Source of the DNA: an uncultured Acidimicrobiales bacterium
GTDB lineage: Bacteria; Actinomycetota; Acidimicrobiia; Acidimicrobiales; Bin134
DNA length: 64,000 nt
Assembly: GCA_951813555.1 (NCBI GenBank)
Contig: OX638344.1
Span: forward strand, 310,001 to 374,000
Reading direction: 5' to 3'
A program made the position numbers and the translations under genes. The notes under the pieces are model-generated. The model searched no databases and had not been told where the DNA came from. It saw only the letters and a list, made by a program, of their open reading frames with translations. Below are positions 1-8,961 of this stretch, one piece after another (position 1 is the stretch's first letter; each line of letters begins with the position of its first letter).

Positions 1-356
1 CGGTGGTCCCAGAACGGCATGAACAGCAATACCCCGAGCGTCAAGGGGATCGCAAAGCCCGCGACAATGCCTGCCACGACATTCCGTACCCAGAACATCC
101 TCGCGAATCCGACAGGCTTGAGTGATCCGGCGTCGATCACTCGCAGATTCAGTAACGCCTTTGCGGGGGTGTGTCCGCGTCCGACAATCATTAGCGCCCA
201 GATGACCCAACCGATGCCCAGCGTCACGAGGAGCAACACCGATTCGAGAATTGCGGCCCCAAGTCGTATCCACGGGCTCGCCGCCGCGACGCCCGACGGC
301 AGCAGCAGTTCGTTGACGGTTGACTTTGCTGGAACGCCTTCGCCGTGAGTCGTCAT
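1..356 (-). CDS. RDD family membrane protein (3' part cut by window edge)
   Basis: Reading the minus strand from an ATG at 356 gives about 118 residues with no stop before the window edge, so the C-terminus is missing. Visible features are an arginine-led first membrane helix (SPWIRLGAAILESVLLL), a second hydrophobic stretch, the family-typical segment GRGHTPAKALLNLRVID, and a third helix. These match the RDD family of small integral membrane proteins, whose role is mostly unknown. AGGAGG lies 7 bases upstream of the ATG and supports the start. Confidence 0.75.
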   Translation of the reverse strand, partial: MTTHGEGVPAKSTVNELLLPSGVAAASPWIRLGAAILESVLLLVTLGIGWVIWALMIVGRGHTPAKALLNLRVIDAGSLKPVGFARMFWVRNVVAGIVAGFAIPLTLGVLLFMPFWDH

Positions 357-699
357 GTCCCGTCCTCCTGGGAATTCTTGTTGGGATACGCGTATTGGCT
401 TGCGCCCTCAGCGGGCACCACCGTACATAAACCCTAGGGTTCTCGCGAATGCAGCTCGCGCCTTCAGTCGGCCGGTAAGCGTTGATCGGCGGCGTCACGT
501 CCCGGATTGGCGATCGGTGCAGGAGCGTTCCCCCGTGCGCCGAACAGTCGAGTCTCCGGCCCCACAGGGTGCAGTGGCGGCCGATTCGGCTCTGGTGTCA
601 ACGCAGCCAGGGTCTCTGGTGTGACGAACCAGCCGGGTCGGGGCAAGGCTACCGCGACCGCACTCAGAAGGGCCCGGCCTTTCCCGGCACACACCAGCC
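357..699. other. 343-base stretch without a recognisable gene
   Basis: Overlapping open frames occur on both strands, but none gives a recognisable or compositionally convincing protein. The right-hand part is probably the decayed 5' end of the RES-domain gene that becomes recognisable near 700. The left end holds the promoter side of the RDD gene. Confidence 0.4.
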
Positions 700-900
700 T
701 GTGCAATACCCGGTGTGGATCACCCTGTTCGGTGCTGCCGAGTTCAACCCGACGGTGGCGAGCAGCGCTTTCGCCGGTGGGCGGTTCGACTCGACACCAG
801 GCGACGAGTACGCGTATCTGTATGCCTCTCAAAAAGACGCCACCGCCATCTGCGAAGCACTACTCCGCGAGGTCGCCGCAGACGACCACGGAACCCGCAT
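700..900 (+). pseudogene. RES-domain protein remnant
   Basis: In plus frame 2 the translation contains FGAAEFNPTVASSAFAGGRF followed by DSTPGDEYAYLYASQKDA and a segment ending CEALLREVAADDHGTR. This resembles the N-terminal half of RES-domain proteins (NAD-degrading toxins and relatives), with the characteristic GRFDS and YLYAS elements. No sensible N-terminus precedes it. After residue GTR the frame enters sequence belonging to an IS3-type transposase end on the opposite strand, so the gene is broken there. Function is presumably lost. Confidence 0.5.
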
Positions 901-938
901 TGGTGGTCCCTGGGATTGGTGGAGGCGTGATGTTGGAT

Positions 939-1055
939 TCACGCTGCCGGTGATTGCTGGTGTCGAGCTTCGAACTCGACGGGTGTGAGCATGCTAAGCG
1001 ATGTGTGTCGGCGCTGGCGGTTGTGCCAGATCTCGAGATTCTCGACGATGGCGTT
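939..1055 (-). pseudogene. IS3-family transposase orfB, C-terminal fragment
   Basis: Minus-strand reading ends at a TGA (939-941) and gives about 38 residues including LEIWHNRQRRHTSLSMLTPV and EFEARH. This is the hallmark C-terminus of IS3-family orfB (integrase catalytic domain end). Upstream sequence (above about 1055) no longer resembles a transposase, so only the 3' tip survives. It directly abuts the RES remnant, suggesting the element inserted in that gene and both then decayed. Confidence 0.65.
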
Positions 1056-1155
1056 GGGTACGCAAATGCCGTAGGCGCTGCCTCCTTCGCTCTGATACAA
1101 GAGGCCGACGCGGCGGCTCCACCAACCGCTCGCCGCGGCGGATCATTCACCGCGA

Positions 1156-2922
1156 TCAGACGTAGTCGCCGTATTTGTCCAGGTGGCGGATGGGGCGGCT
1201 CAGGGCGTCTTTGCGGAAGGGGTCGCCCAGCTCCATGGTGCACATGGCCTCGATGACGGTGGTGCGGCCGCCGTTCATCTGGGCGTCGATGGCCCGGGTG
1301 AGCGCCGGGCCCACCTCTTCGAGCTCGTTGACCCGCACGCCGTCGGCGCCCATGGCCCGGGCCACCTCCGACCAGTCCTCGCCGCCGTCGAGCTCGCCGG
1401 CCACGAACCGGCGGCCGTAGAAGTCGACCTGGTTCTTCTTCTCCGCACCCCACTGGCGGTTGTGGAACACCACCGCAGTGATCGGGATGTTGTGGCGAAC
1501 CGCGGTCATGGTCTCCACCATGCTCATGGCCCACGCCCCGTCGCCGGCGTAGGCCACCGCGGGCCGATCCGGCGCGGCCTTCTTGGCCCCGATGATGGTG
1601 GGCAGCGCGTATCCGCAGTTGCCCCAGCTCATTGCGGCGAAGAACGACCGGGGCTCCTCGAAGCGCAGGTAGCTGTTGGCCACCGAGTTGATGTTGCCAA
1701 TGTCGGTGGACACCATCACCCGCTCGGGCATGGCGTTCTCCAGCTCGCGCAGCACCTGGCGCGGGTGCATCCAGTTGTAGTGCTCCTCAGCGGCCTGCTT
1801 GATCATGTCCACGCTGAAGTCGTCGGTCTCGTGGATCCAGTCGTCCAGCTCGGCCTCCCAGTCGGCCTTGTCGGCCGCAATCTCGGCCGCCCGCTGCGCC
1901 CGAGTGGCATCGCAGGCCAATTCCCGGCCTTCCAAGCGCTGAAGCAGCGCAGTGGCCGACGCGCCGGCGTCGCCGCAGATGCCCACATCGATGCGCTTGA
2001 CCAACCCGAGCATCTTGTTGTCGGCGTCCACCTGGATGATCTTGGCCTCGCCGGGCCAGTAATCCATGTCGTGCTGGGGCAGCGTGCCGAACGGGCCGAG
2101 CCGAGTGCCCAGGGCCAGCACCACATCGGCCCGCGAGATCAAGCGCATGGCCGCCTTGGAGCCCTGGTAGCCAAGCGGCCCACACCACTGGGGATGCGAG
2201 GCCGGGAAGGAGTCGTTGTGCAGGTAGCTGTTGACCACCGGACAGCCGAGCCGCTCGGCCAAGGCCACCGTCTCGGCCACGGCGTCGCCCATAACCACCC
2301 CGCCGCCGGAGATCATCACCGGGAAAGAGGCCCCGGCCAACAGCTCGGCGGCCTCATTCAGGGTGCGCTCGCCGCCGGGACCCCGGTCCAGGCGCTGCGG
2401 CGCCGGGATCTCCACGTCGATGTCGCCGTAGAAGCGGTCGCGGGGGATGTTGAGCTGCGTCGGCCCCATCTCGGAGAGAGCCCGATCGAAGCATCGGCCG
2501 GTCAGCTCGGCCATGCGGTGCTCGTTGTTGACGTGGCCCTGGTACTTGGTGAACTCCTCGAACATCGGGAGCTGGTTGGCCTCTTGGAAACCGCCCAGGC
2601 CGATGCCCATGGTCCCGGTCTCGGGGGTGACGATAACCACCGGGCTGTGGGACCAGTACGCGGCGGCAATGGCGGTCACGCAGTTGGAGATGCCCGGTCC
2701 GTTCTGGCCGATCACCACGCCGTGGCGACCGCTCACCCGGCTGAAGCCGTCGGCCATGTGAGCGGCGCCCTGCTCGTGCACCACCGGCACCAGCTCGATG
2801 CCGGCCGGTTCGAAAATGTCCATGGCATCCATGAAGGCGCTGCCCATGATGCCGAAGATGGTGTCGACGCCGTGGGCGACCATCGTCTCCACGAACGCCT
2901 CGCTGGGAGTCATGCGGGTCAT
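1156..2922 (-). CDS. xsc: sulfoacetaldehyde acetyltransferase (Xsc)
   Basis: This TPP enzyme converts sulfoacetaldehyde plus phosphate to acetyl phosphate and sulfite, the desulfonating step of taurine catabolism. The 588-residue length is the usual Xsc length. Visible features: PSEAFVETMVAHGVDTIFGI at the N-terminus, the conserved catalytic Glu at residue 50 (VVHEQGAAHMADGF), a central domain with GPLGYQGSKAAMRLISRADV, and the Mg-TPP motif GDGAWAMSMVETM starting near residue 460, followed by FHNRQWGAEKKN and a LGDPFRKDAL tail characteristic of Xsc rather than acetolactate synthase. The start at 2922 is chosen because GGAGG sits 8 bases upstream; upstream extension has no homology. It is the last gene of the minus-strand sulfonate run, 44 bases after the SoeA-like gene. 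Confidence 0.93.
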   Translation of the reverse strand: MTRMTPSEAFVETMVAHGVDTIFGIMGSAFMDAMDIFEPAGIELVPVVHEQGAAHMADGFSRVSGRHGVVIGQNGPGISNCVTAIAAAYWSHSPVVIVTPETGTMGIGLGGFQEANQLPMFEEFTKYQGHVNNEHRMAELTGRCFDRALSEMGPTQLNIPRDRFYGDIDVEIPAPQRLDRGPGGERTLNEAAELLAGASFPVMISGGGVVMGDAVAETVALAERLGCPVVNSYLHNDSFPASHPQWCGPLGYQGSKAAMRLISRADVVLALGTRLGPFGTLPQHDMDYWPGEAKIIQVDADNKMLGLVKRIDVGICGDAGASATALLQRLEGRELACDATRAQRAAEIAADKADWEAELDDWIHETDDFSVDMIKQAAEEHYNWMHPRQVLRELENAMPERVMVSTDIGNINSVANSYLRFEEPRSFFAAMSWGNCGYALPTIIGAKKAAPDRPAVAYAGDGAWAMSMVETMTAVRHNIPITAVVFHNRQWGAEKKNQVDFYGRRFVAGELDGGEDWSEVARAMGADGVRVNELEEVGPALTRAIDAQMNGGRTTVIEAMCTMELGDPFRKDALSRPIRHLDKYGDYV

Positions 2923-2966
2923 AAGTTCATCCTCCGTTGAGTGGGAATCCGGGTACAAGAAAAAGA

Positions 2967-5780
2967 TCAGAGTGCATAGGCGGCGGGGTTGGGCTTGAGC
3001 GGGCGGGAATACCACAGGGGCCGGCGCAGGCCGCCGGGGCCGGGGGCCGGGCGGGTCTTGGCCAGCCATTCTTGGTAGCCCTTGCGGGCTTCGGCGGTGT
3101 CAACCACCACGTCGCCTGGGGAGTCGCCGGGCTGAGCGGGGGTCACCCTCACCCGCTGATGCCAGCACTGCATGCCCGATACCGGATCGGGCTGCACGCT
3201 GAACGTCAGGTTCTGGTGAACCCCGGTATCGCTCCACCAGATCCGCTCGGTGTCGCCATCGGCGCTGGCATGGCGCTCTGGGCGGCCTCGACGGCTGAGC
3301 CGCCACAACGTGCCGTCGTTGGTGATGTCGGCGTCGCCACCGGTCCACGAACCGCCGTTGCCGGAATCGAGGCGCCAGCGGCCCATATGGTGCGACGCGG
3401 CCACCACGCCGGGGCGGATGCCCTCGGTGCGCCATGCTCCGATCACGAAATGGCCGATCCGGGTGGTGATCCTCACCAGGCCGTTGACCTCGATGCCGAG
3501 AGCCTCGGCGTCGGAGGGGTGGATCCAAAGCGGGTGGCGATGGCTGAGCTCTGATAGCCATTTGCTGTTGGCCGACCGGGTGTGGATCAGCGTCGGGATG
3601 CGGAACGTGGGCAGCAGGATGCGCTCGTTGCCGGCAAGGTCGAGGTCCTCCCAGTGCACGTGCGACGGAATCCACGTCGGGGTGGCGTACTCGGGCCAGC
3701 CCCAGTCGGCCAGCGTCTCCGAAAAAAGCTCCAGCTTGCGCGACGGGGTCGGAAAGCCCTCCTTGGGGGTGCCGTCCACCTGGACTGCCAGGGAGCCGTC
3801 CCCCAGGCCGGCCAGCTCCAATCCGGCCAGGTCTTCCGCCGATCCCGACCAGGTGCCGGGAGTGCCTGAGCGGCGGTACACGCCGACGTCATCGAGGTGG
3901 CATCCTTCCAGCTCGGCTGGGTCCACCTCCCGCTCGTACGGCAGGTACATATCGCCGTCGAGGGCATAGGCCCCCCGGTCGCGCATGAACTCCAACGGGG
4001 TTTGACCGGCCGATTCGGCGTCGTCGGCCAAGCCGGGAACTGCCGCGAACATCGACCCGTAGTACTCATCCACGCTCATGGGCGTGCCGGGACGCTCAAG
4101 ACTCTCGAACCAGCGGCGGATGCCCATGGAGCCGTCGGGGTCGATGCGCCACGACAGGTCGATCCAGAACTCGTTCTCCTCCCACACCTCGCCCGGATTG
4201 AACTCGTGGGTGCGCGATCCGTTGTCCACCTCGGTGCCGCGAATCTCGGCGAAACGGCGCAGCACTGGCTGTCGGAAGCCGATCCAGCGCCCGGCGTGAG
4301 TCTCGAAGCTGGCCACGTCGTGGCGCTCGGCTCCCACTCCCATGGGCAGGACGTAGTCGGCGAACGTGGCCGTCTCCGACCAGGTGGGCGTGAGCGCCAC
4401 ATGGCAAGCCACCTTTTCGGGGTCTTTGAGCGCCTCCAGCCAGCTGAAGCCGTCGGGATTGGTCCACACCGGGTTGTACACCCGGCTGAAGTACACCTCG
4501 AGGCGGCCTCGGCCCTCGGCCAGGAAGTGGGGCAGCAGGATCGACATCTCGTGATGGGCCAGCGGATACTCCCGGGGCCAGCTCAGCTCGTTCCACTGCT
4601 CAAAGGGGGGCGCCCCCTTCGGATGGGGTGCCTTGTACTTGTTCCAGCCGTTGCCGGTGGTTCCCCCCTCGGTGCCCACCGAACCGGTGAGCACGTTGAG
4701 AAAGAACAGGCACCGGGCCGTCTGCCAGCCGCCCAAGTTCCCGGCGGCGGCGGCCCGCCAGTTGTGGGAGGCCAACTTGGTGGGATGGGCGCCAATGATC
4801 TCGGCGATCTCGATGATCTGGGCCGCCGGCACCCCGCACACCCGTTCGGCCTCCTCAGGGGTATAGGCGGCGTAGTCGTCGAGCAGGGCGGGGCCCACCG
4901 AGTCGAACTCCACCGGCCGGTGGGGGTGGCGCTGGCGCAGATAGACCTCCCAGTTGGTCCAGCGCCGCACAAAGTCGCGCTCCCAAGTGCCGTTGAGCAT
5001 CAGCAGCCGGGCGATGGCCAGCAGCAAGAAGGGCTCGGTGCCGGGCCAGGCCGGCAGCCAGTAGTCGGCCTTGGAGCCGGTGTTGGAGAGCCGGGGGTCG
5101 ACGCAGATCACGGTCGCCCCCTTGCCTTGGGCCTCGACGATCCGCTGGGCGTGGGGGTTGAAGTAGTGGCCAGCCTCCAGATGCGACGAGATGAGGAAGA
5201 TAACCTCGGCGTTGACGAAATCTGCCGAGGGGCGGTCGTGGCCCATCCAGCTCTGGTAGCCGATGCGGGCATTGGAGCTGCACACGTTGGTGTGGCTGTT
5301 GTGGCCGTCGATCCCCCAGCACTGGAGCATCCGCTCGGCGAAGCCGTCCTCGCCGGGGCGGCCCACGTGGTACATGACCTCGTTGTTGCGGCCTTCGGCG
5401 ATGGCGGTGCGGATGCGGCTGCCGATGTCAGCCAACGCCTCGTCCCAGCTCACCGGTTCCCACTGCCCCGAGCCCCGCTCCCCCACCCGCCGCAGCGGAT
5501 GCAAGATGCGCTCGTGGTCGTCGATCTGATTGAGCGTGGCCGGTCCCTTGGCGCAATTGCGGCCCCGGCTGGCCGGATGCAGGGGGTTGCCCTCGATGCG
5601 GTCGATGCGCCCGGTGGCGTGGTTCACATGGCACACCAGACCGCAGGCGGCCTCGCAGTTGAAACAGGTGGTGGGCACCAGGGTGTGGTGGTGCTCCTCC
5701 CGGCGGGGCCAGGCTTTGGCGTCGAGCGACACCACGTCGTGCCAGGTCTCGTGCGGGGGGTAGCTGTGCAACTCGGTCAT
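2967..5780 (-). CDS. soeA: molybdopterin oxidoreductase, SoeA-like (probable sulfite dehydrogenase catalytic subunit)
   Basis: A 937-residue DMSO-reductase-family protein. The N-terminus carries the 4Fe-4S motif C39-x2-C42-x3-C46 ... C76 (CFNCEAACGL; NCAKGP). C167 in NVCSSNARIGYQ is a plausible Mo ligand. MGD-binding segments follow (HLEAGHYFNP; VICVDPRLSNTGSKAD) and a C-terminal dinucleotide-binding domain (RHPLWIHPSDAEALGIEVNG). No Tat signal is visible, so a cytoplasmic catalytic site is likely, as in SoeABC. Context, between a fused SoeB/C-like gene and xsc, points to oxidation of the sulfite released by Xsc. Family members also act on polysulfide, thiosulfate or tetrathionate, so the substrate is inferred from neighbours, not from sequence. 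Confidence 0.72.
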   Translation of the reverse strand: MTELHSYPPHETWHDVVSLDAKAWPRREEHHHTLVPTTCFNCEAACGLVCHVNHATGRIDRIEGNPLHPASRGRNCAKGPATLNQIDDHERILHPLRRVGERGSGQWEPVSWDEALADIGSRIRTAIAEGRNNEVMYHVGRPGEDGFAERMLQCWGIDGHNSHTNVCSSNARIGYQSWMGHDRPSADFVNAEVIFLISSHLEAGHYFNPHAQRIVEAQGKGATVICVDPRLSNTGSKADYWLPAWPGTEPFLLLAIARLLMLNGTWERDFVRRWTNWEVYLRQRHPHRPVEFDSVGPALLDDYAAYTPEEAERVCGVPAAQIIEIAEIIGAHPTKLASHNWRAAAAGNLGGWQTARCLFFLNVLTGSVGTEGGTTGNGWNKYKAPHPKGAPPFEQWNELSWPREYPLAHHEMSILLPHFLAEGRGRLEVYFSRVYNPVWTNPDGFSWLEALKDPEKVACHVALTPTWSETATFADYVLPMGVGAERHDVASFETHAGRWIGFRQPVLRRFAEIRGTEVDNGSRTHEFNPGEVWEENEFWIDLSWRIDPDGSMGIRRWFESLERPGTPMSVDEYYGSMFAAVPGLADDAESAGQTPLEFMRDRGAYALDGDMYLPYEREVDPAELEGCHLDDVGVYRRSGTPGTWSGSAEDLAGLELAGLGDGSLAVQVDGTPKEGFPTPSRKLELFSETLADWGWPEYATPTWIPSHVHWEDLDLAGNERILLPTFRIPTLIHTRSANSKWLSELSHRHPLWIHPSDAEALGIEVNGLVRITTRIGHFVIGAWRTEGIRPGVVAASHHMGRWRLDSGNGGSWTGGDADITNDGTLWRLSRRGRPERHASADGDTERIWWSDTGVHQNLTFSVQPDPVSGMQCWHQRVRVTPAQPGDSPGDVVVDTAEARKGYQEWLAKTRPAPGPGGLRRPLWYSRPLKPNPAAYAL

Positions 5781-5806
5781 GGTGCTATCACCGCCCCACA
5801 ACCCCC

Positions 5807-7321
5807 CTACGACAGCGGGACGGATTGTCCCGCCCGCACGAAGCTGTCCTCGTAGAACCACATGCCGCCCACCGCAGCGATCCCGGCCACCGCCGCAGGC
5901 CACGATCCGGCATCGGCGGCGAGACCGACGACTACCAGAACCGCAGGAATAACCAGCCCCAGCGCCACCCCGCCGATCCAGAACTGCCGGGCGTACCGAC
6001 CCCGGGTCATGGCCGCTACCGCCGCCTCGACGTCGGGTGTTCCCCGCGACAAGAGCTCGGCCGCCACGAGCCCAGAAGTGGCCAGTACCCCGCCCAGCAG
6101 CACCCACTGCCCGGCTAGGGGGTCGGGTCCGTCCACGGCGAGCTCCATGACCGCGTATCCAGCGCCGCCCGCGACCACCGCCTGGGCCAGCAGCGTAGGC
6201 AGCAGCAAGGGGGTGAGCCACAGGCTGCGTCCCTTGCACTGGGCGAACAAGAAAGCGGTGTAGCCCGCGGTGGCCGCGGCCAGCAGTGCAGCCGGCCCGG
6301 CCAGCACCTTCAGCGCTGCGCCCGACTCGACCACGCCGGCCACGAACCACGCCGCGCACACCGCGGCGAAAGCCCCGAGGACGACGGCGCCCTTGACCAG
6401 CCAAGACCGGGGGTTGGGCCGAGTGATGAGGTAGTAAAACCGAACCGGCTTGCGCAGGTCCCCCACCAACAACACGCCGGTGGCTGCCAGGAACACCCCT
6501 GCCACCACCGGTGGCGCCACCCCAACCACAGCCTGTTCGCCGCCGTGTCCGAGCAGCACCAGCAACGCAGCCATCGCCATGATTCCCGCAGCCACCGCCT
6601 TGGTGACCAGGTAGCTTGACACCTTCGCCTTCCATGTCATTTCGTGGGCCGTGGTGTAGGCGGTGCGGCCCTCCACCCCGTCGCTGCCAGGTTCCACGGT
6701 GGGGTGATGGGCCGTGGTGTCGGCCCAGATCATCCCGTCTTCGGCGATAGCTGTGCGCAGAGGATCGAGCGCCGCGGTCTCCGCGCCCCGATAGTGCACT
6801 TTGGGCTGTGTCTTCTTCTGGGGCGCCCGCACCATGGTTTCGGTGGCCGCGATCATCTTGGTGGTGTCGTCGCCGGGGTCGTCGAGGTCGGCCACCTTGA
6901 TGGCGTGGGTGGGACACACCACCACACAGCTCGGCTCGAGACCCTGCTCGATGCGGTGGTTGCAGAAATTGCACTTGTTGGCCGTGTTGGTGACCGGGTT
7001 GATGTAGATGGCGTCGTAGGGGCAGGCGTTCATACACCCCTTGCAGCCGATGCAGTTGGCGTCGTCGAAGTCGACCACCCCGTTGTCCGCCCGGAACAGG
7101 GCGTTGGTGGGACAGATGGAAATGCAGGGGGCGTCGTCGCAGTGGTTGCACCGCATAACCGAGAAATGGCGGCCGGTGTCGGGGAACGCGCCGGTCTCGA
7201 TGTACTTCACCCAGGTGCGGTTCACCCCGAGGGGCACATCATGCTCGGCCTTGCACGCCACCGTGCAGGCGTGACACCCGATGCAGCTCTCGCTGTCGAG
7301 AAGGAACCCGAGTCGGGTCAC
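5807..7321 (-). CDS. fused 4Fe-4S ferredoxin / NrfD-type membrane anchor (SoeB-SoeC fusion)
   Basis: A 504-residue two-domain protein. Residues 1-180 form a four-cluster DmsB-type ferredoxin (C13-x2-C16-x2-C19-x3-C23; CNHCDDAPCISICP; CIGCKGCMNACP; CNFCNHR...CVVVCP). Residues about 225-504 contain eight hydrophobic helices, ending YEDSFVRAGQSVPLS, typical of the NrfD/DmsC quinone-interacting anchor. In most bacteria these are separate subunits; here one chain would wire the SoeA-like subunit to the quinone pool. The GTG start at 7321 overlaps the TGA of the TetR gene by four bases (GTGA), and soeA follows after 26 bases. No frameshift is seen between the halves, so the fusion looks genuine. 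Confidence 0.8.
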   Translation of the reverse strand: MTRLGFLLDSESCIGCHACTVACKAEHDVPLGVNRTWVKYIETGAFPDTGRHFSVMRCNHCDDAPCISICPTNALFRADNGVVDFDDANCIGCKGCMNACPYDAIYINPVTNTANKCNFCNHRIEQGLEPSCVVVCPTHAIKVADLDDPGDDTTKMIAATETMVRAPQKKTQPKVHYRGAETAALDPLRTAIAEDGMIWADTTAHHPTVEPGSDGVEGRTAYTTAHEMTWKAKVSSYLVTKAVAAGIMAMAALLVLLGHGGEQAVVGVAPPVVAGVFLAATGVLLVGDLRKPVRFYYLITRPNPRSWLVKGAVVLGAFAAVCAAWFVAGVVESGAALKVLAGPAALLAAATAGYTAFLFAQCKGRSLWLTPLLLPTLLAQAVVAGGAGYAVMELAVDGPDPLAGQWVLLGGVLATSGLVAAELLSRGTPDVEAAVAAMTRGRYARQFWIGGVALGLVIPAVLVVVGLAADAGSWPAAVAGIAAVGGMWFYEDSFVRAGQSVPLS

Positions 7322-7941
7322 TTAACGCCCTCCGTGCTCATCGGAGGATTGCGGGAGAGCCGATGGATGCCCGCGCACAGCAGATGCACCAGATGATCGA
7401 AGGTGTCCTCAGGATCGTGGGGCAGGGGGTGGCCGTCGCCCGACTCGAGATGGCTGAACCCGTGGAAGGCACTGCGCAGGGCGCGGGCCGCGTGCACCCG
7501 GTCTTCGTCACTGAGGTCGTAGCCCCGCAGGGTTTGGCCCAAAACGGCCAGCACCCACTCCACCGCGGCCTCAAGCTCGGCGTCTCCGGCACACGGGTAG
7601 CGATCGGTGGCCGCATAAATACCGGGGTGGTCTCGAACCATCTGTCGCCAGGCGTGGCCCACTGCGGCTACAGAATCGTCGCCCGACAAGCCGACCGCAG
7701 CGTCGGCCAGCCGCTGGGCCAAGATCTCCCGGCCCCGCAAGCTGAGGCTGCGCAGGAGATCGTCATAGCCGCCGATGTGGCGATACAGGGCGGGCTGGCG
7801 CACGCCCAGTTCATCGGCAACCCTGGTGAGGGTCAGCCGGTCGAGTCCCTCGGCGTCGGCGATTCTCGCTGCCGTGGCGATCACCTTGGCGCTGTCCAAC
7901 GGGCTGCGCGCCGATGCTTGACCGTCGTTTCGACCGGTCAT
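7318..7941 (-). CDS. TetR-family transcriptional regulator
   Basis: A 207-residue protein with an N-terminal TetR helix-turn-helix (residues about 18-62: VIATAARIADAEGLDRLTLT then RVADELGVRQPALYRHIGGY) and a C-terminal domain of the WHG type (HAARALRSAFHGFSHLESG). It sits inside the sulfonate operon between pta and the SoeBC-like gene, and its stop overlaps the next start. It is therefore the probable local regulator; the effector could be taurine or an intermediate (inference). No operator could be assigned. Confidence 0.85.
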   Translation of the reverse strand: MTGRNDGQASARSPLDSAKVIATAARIADAEGLDRLTLTRVADELGVRQPALYRHIGGYDDLLRSLSLRGREILAQRLADAAVGLSGDDSVAAVGHAWRQMVRDHPGIYAATDRYPCAGDAELEAAVEWVLAVLGQTLRGYDLSDEDRVHAARALRSAFHGFSHLESGDGHPLPHDPEDTFDHLVHLLCAGIHRLSRNPPMSTEGVK

Positions 7942-8022
7942 TGGCCCCTGCCTTCCGTCCTGGTTCCGAGTCCATGAGTGCGGACGACGGGCAAGTTAGC
8001 AGGTATAGCGAAAATGTTAGAG

Positions 8023-8961
8023 CTAGCTGACATCTTGGCCTCGGAGAGCTGCCTGGCAAGCGGCAATCACAGCTACGGTGACAATGTCGTCCGCCTTGCA
8101 GCCTCGGGACAGGTCGTGGATAACCCGGGCGGTTCCTTGCAGCAGTGGTCCATATGCTCGAGCTCCCGCCAGCCGCTCGGTGATCTTGTAGGCAATGTTG
8201 CCCGAGTCGAGATCGGGAAAAATGAAGACATTGGCGCGACCGGCGACGTCGGAGCCGGGGGCTTTGGCGGAGGCCACCTCCCGGTCCCAGGCCGCGTCGA
8301 ACTGGAGCTCTCCGTCGATGGACAGCGACGGCATCCGGTGGCGAACGATCTCGGTGGCCAAGCGAATCCGGTCCACTCGAGAGCCATCGGCACTCCCCTT
8401 GGTTGAGTACGACAGCATGGCCACCCGCGCCGTCTCCCCCACCAGCTGTTCATGGGTGGTCGCCGTCGAAATGGCGATGGAGGCGAGTTGGTCGGGGACG
8501 GGATCAGGGACCACACCGCAGTCGCCGTAGGTGATAGGGGTCCCGTCGGGCAGCACCAAAAGGAAGCAGCTGCTGATTGTGTCGACGCCCGGTGCCAGGC
8601 CGACGCAGTTCAGCGCCGCCCTCACCACGTCCGGCGTCGGCCGGCTCGCACCGCCCACGCAGGCATCGGCTTCGCCGGCGGCCACCATGAGAGCGGCGAC
8701 ATGGAGTGGGTCCCCCAGATCGATCTTCTCGGCTCTCGGCGTGATCGCGGCCTGCGCCTTCACATCCGGCGAGCAGAAGCTTGCCGGGTCGTCGAGGATC
8801 ACGGGATCGGCCAGGCCCTCCCGATCCAAGTACCGGGCTGCGTCCCGGGCTCGCTCATCGTCGCCATCGGCCAGCACCACCCGCTTTTTGGAATTGCGCG
8901 CCTGTTGGCGCCACGTCTCGGTGATGGGGACGTAGCCCGCGGCCGGATCAGGGTTGGTCAA
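8023..8961 (-). CDS. pta: phosphate acetyltransferase
   Basis: Converts the acetyl phosphate made by Xsc into acetyl-CoA. The single-domain, 312-residue form has the typical KKRVVLADGDDERARDAARY N-terminus, a central LLVLPDGTPITYGDCGVVPD, and the C-terminal PTA signature GPLLQGTARVIHDLSRGCKA. There is no upstream ATG in a sensible position. The start is taken as TTG at 8961, which overlaps the permease stop by four bases (TTGA) and implies translational coupling. Pta genes accompany xsc in known taurine clusters. Confidence 0.9.
   Translation of the reverse strand: MTNPDPAAGYVPITETWRQQARNSKKRVVLADGDDERARDAARYLDREGLADPVILDDPASFCSPDVKAQAAITPRAEKIDLGDPLHVAALMVAAGEADACVGGASRPTPDVVRAALNCVGLAPGVDTISSCFLLVLPDGTPITYGDCGVVPDPVPDQLASIAISTATTHEQLVGETARVAMLSYSTKGSADGSRVDRIRLATEIVRHRMPSLSIDGELQFDAAWDREVASAKAPGSDVAGRANVFIFPDLDSGNIAYKITERLAGARAYGPLLQGTARVIHDLSRGCKADDIVTVAVIAACQAALRGQDVS

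Noticed and set aside
860..1534. 224-codon minus-strand frame
   Set aside because: It mixes an xsc shadow with IS3 sequence in the wrong frame; the real transposase fragment is in a different minus-strand frame (939-1055).
1183..2940. 585-codon open frame on the plus strand
   Set aside because: It is antisense to xsc; composition (His/Gly/Val-rich, no domains) is that of a high-GC shadow frame.
3897..5855. 652-codon open frame on the plus strand
   Set aside because: Antisense shadow of the SoeA-like gene.
5781..7151. Long upstream extension of the soeA reading frame
   Set aside because: The frame stays open through the SoeBC-like gene but encodes Arg/Gly-rich shadow sequence; soeA homology starts at MTELHSYPP (5780).
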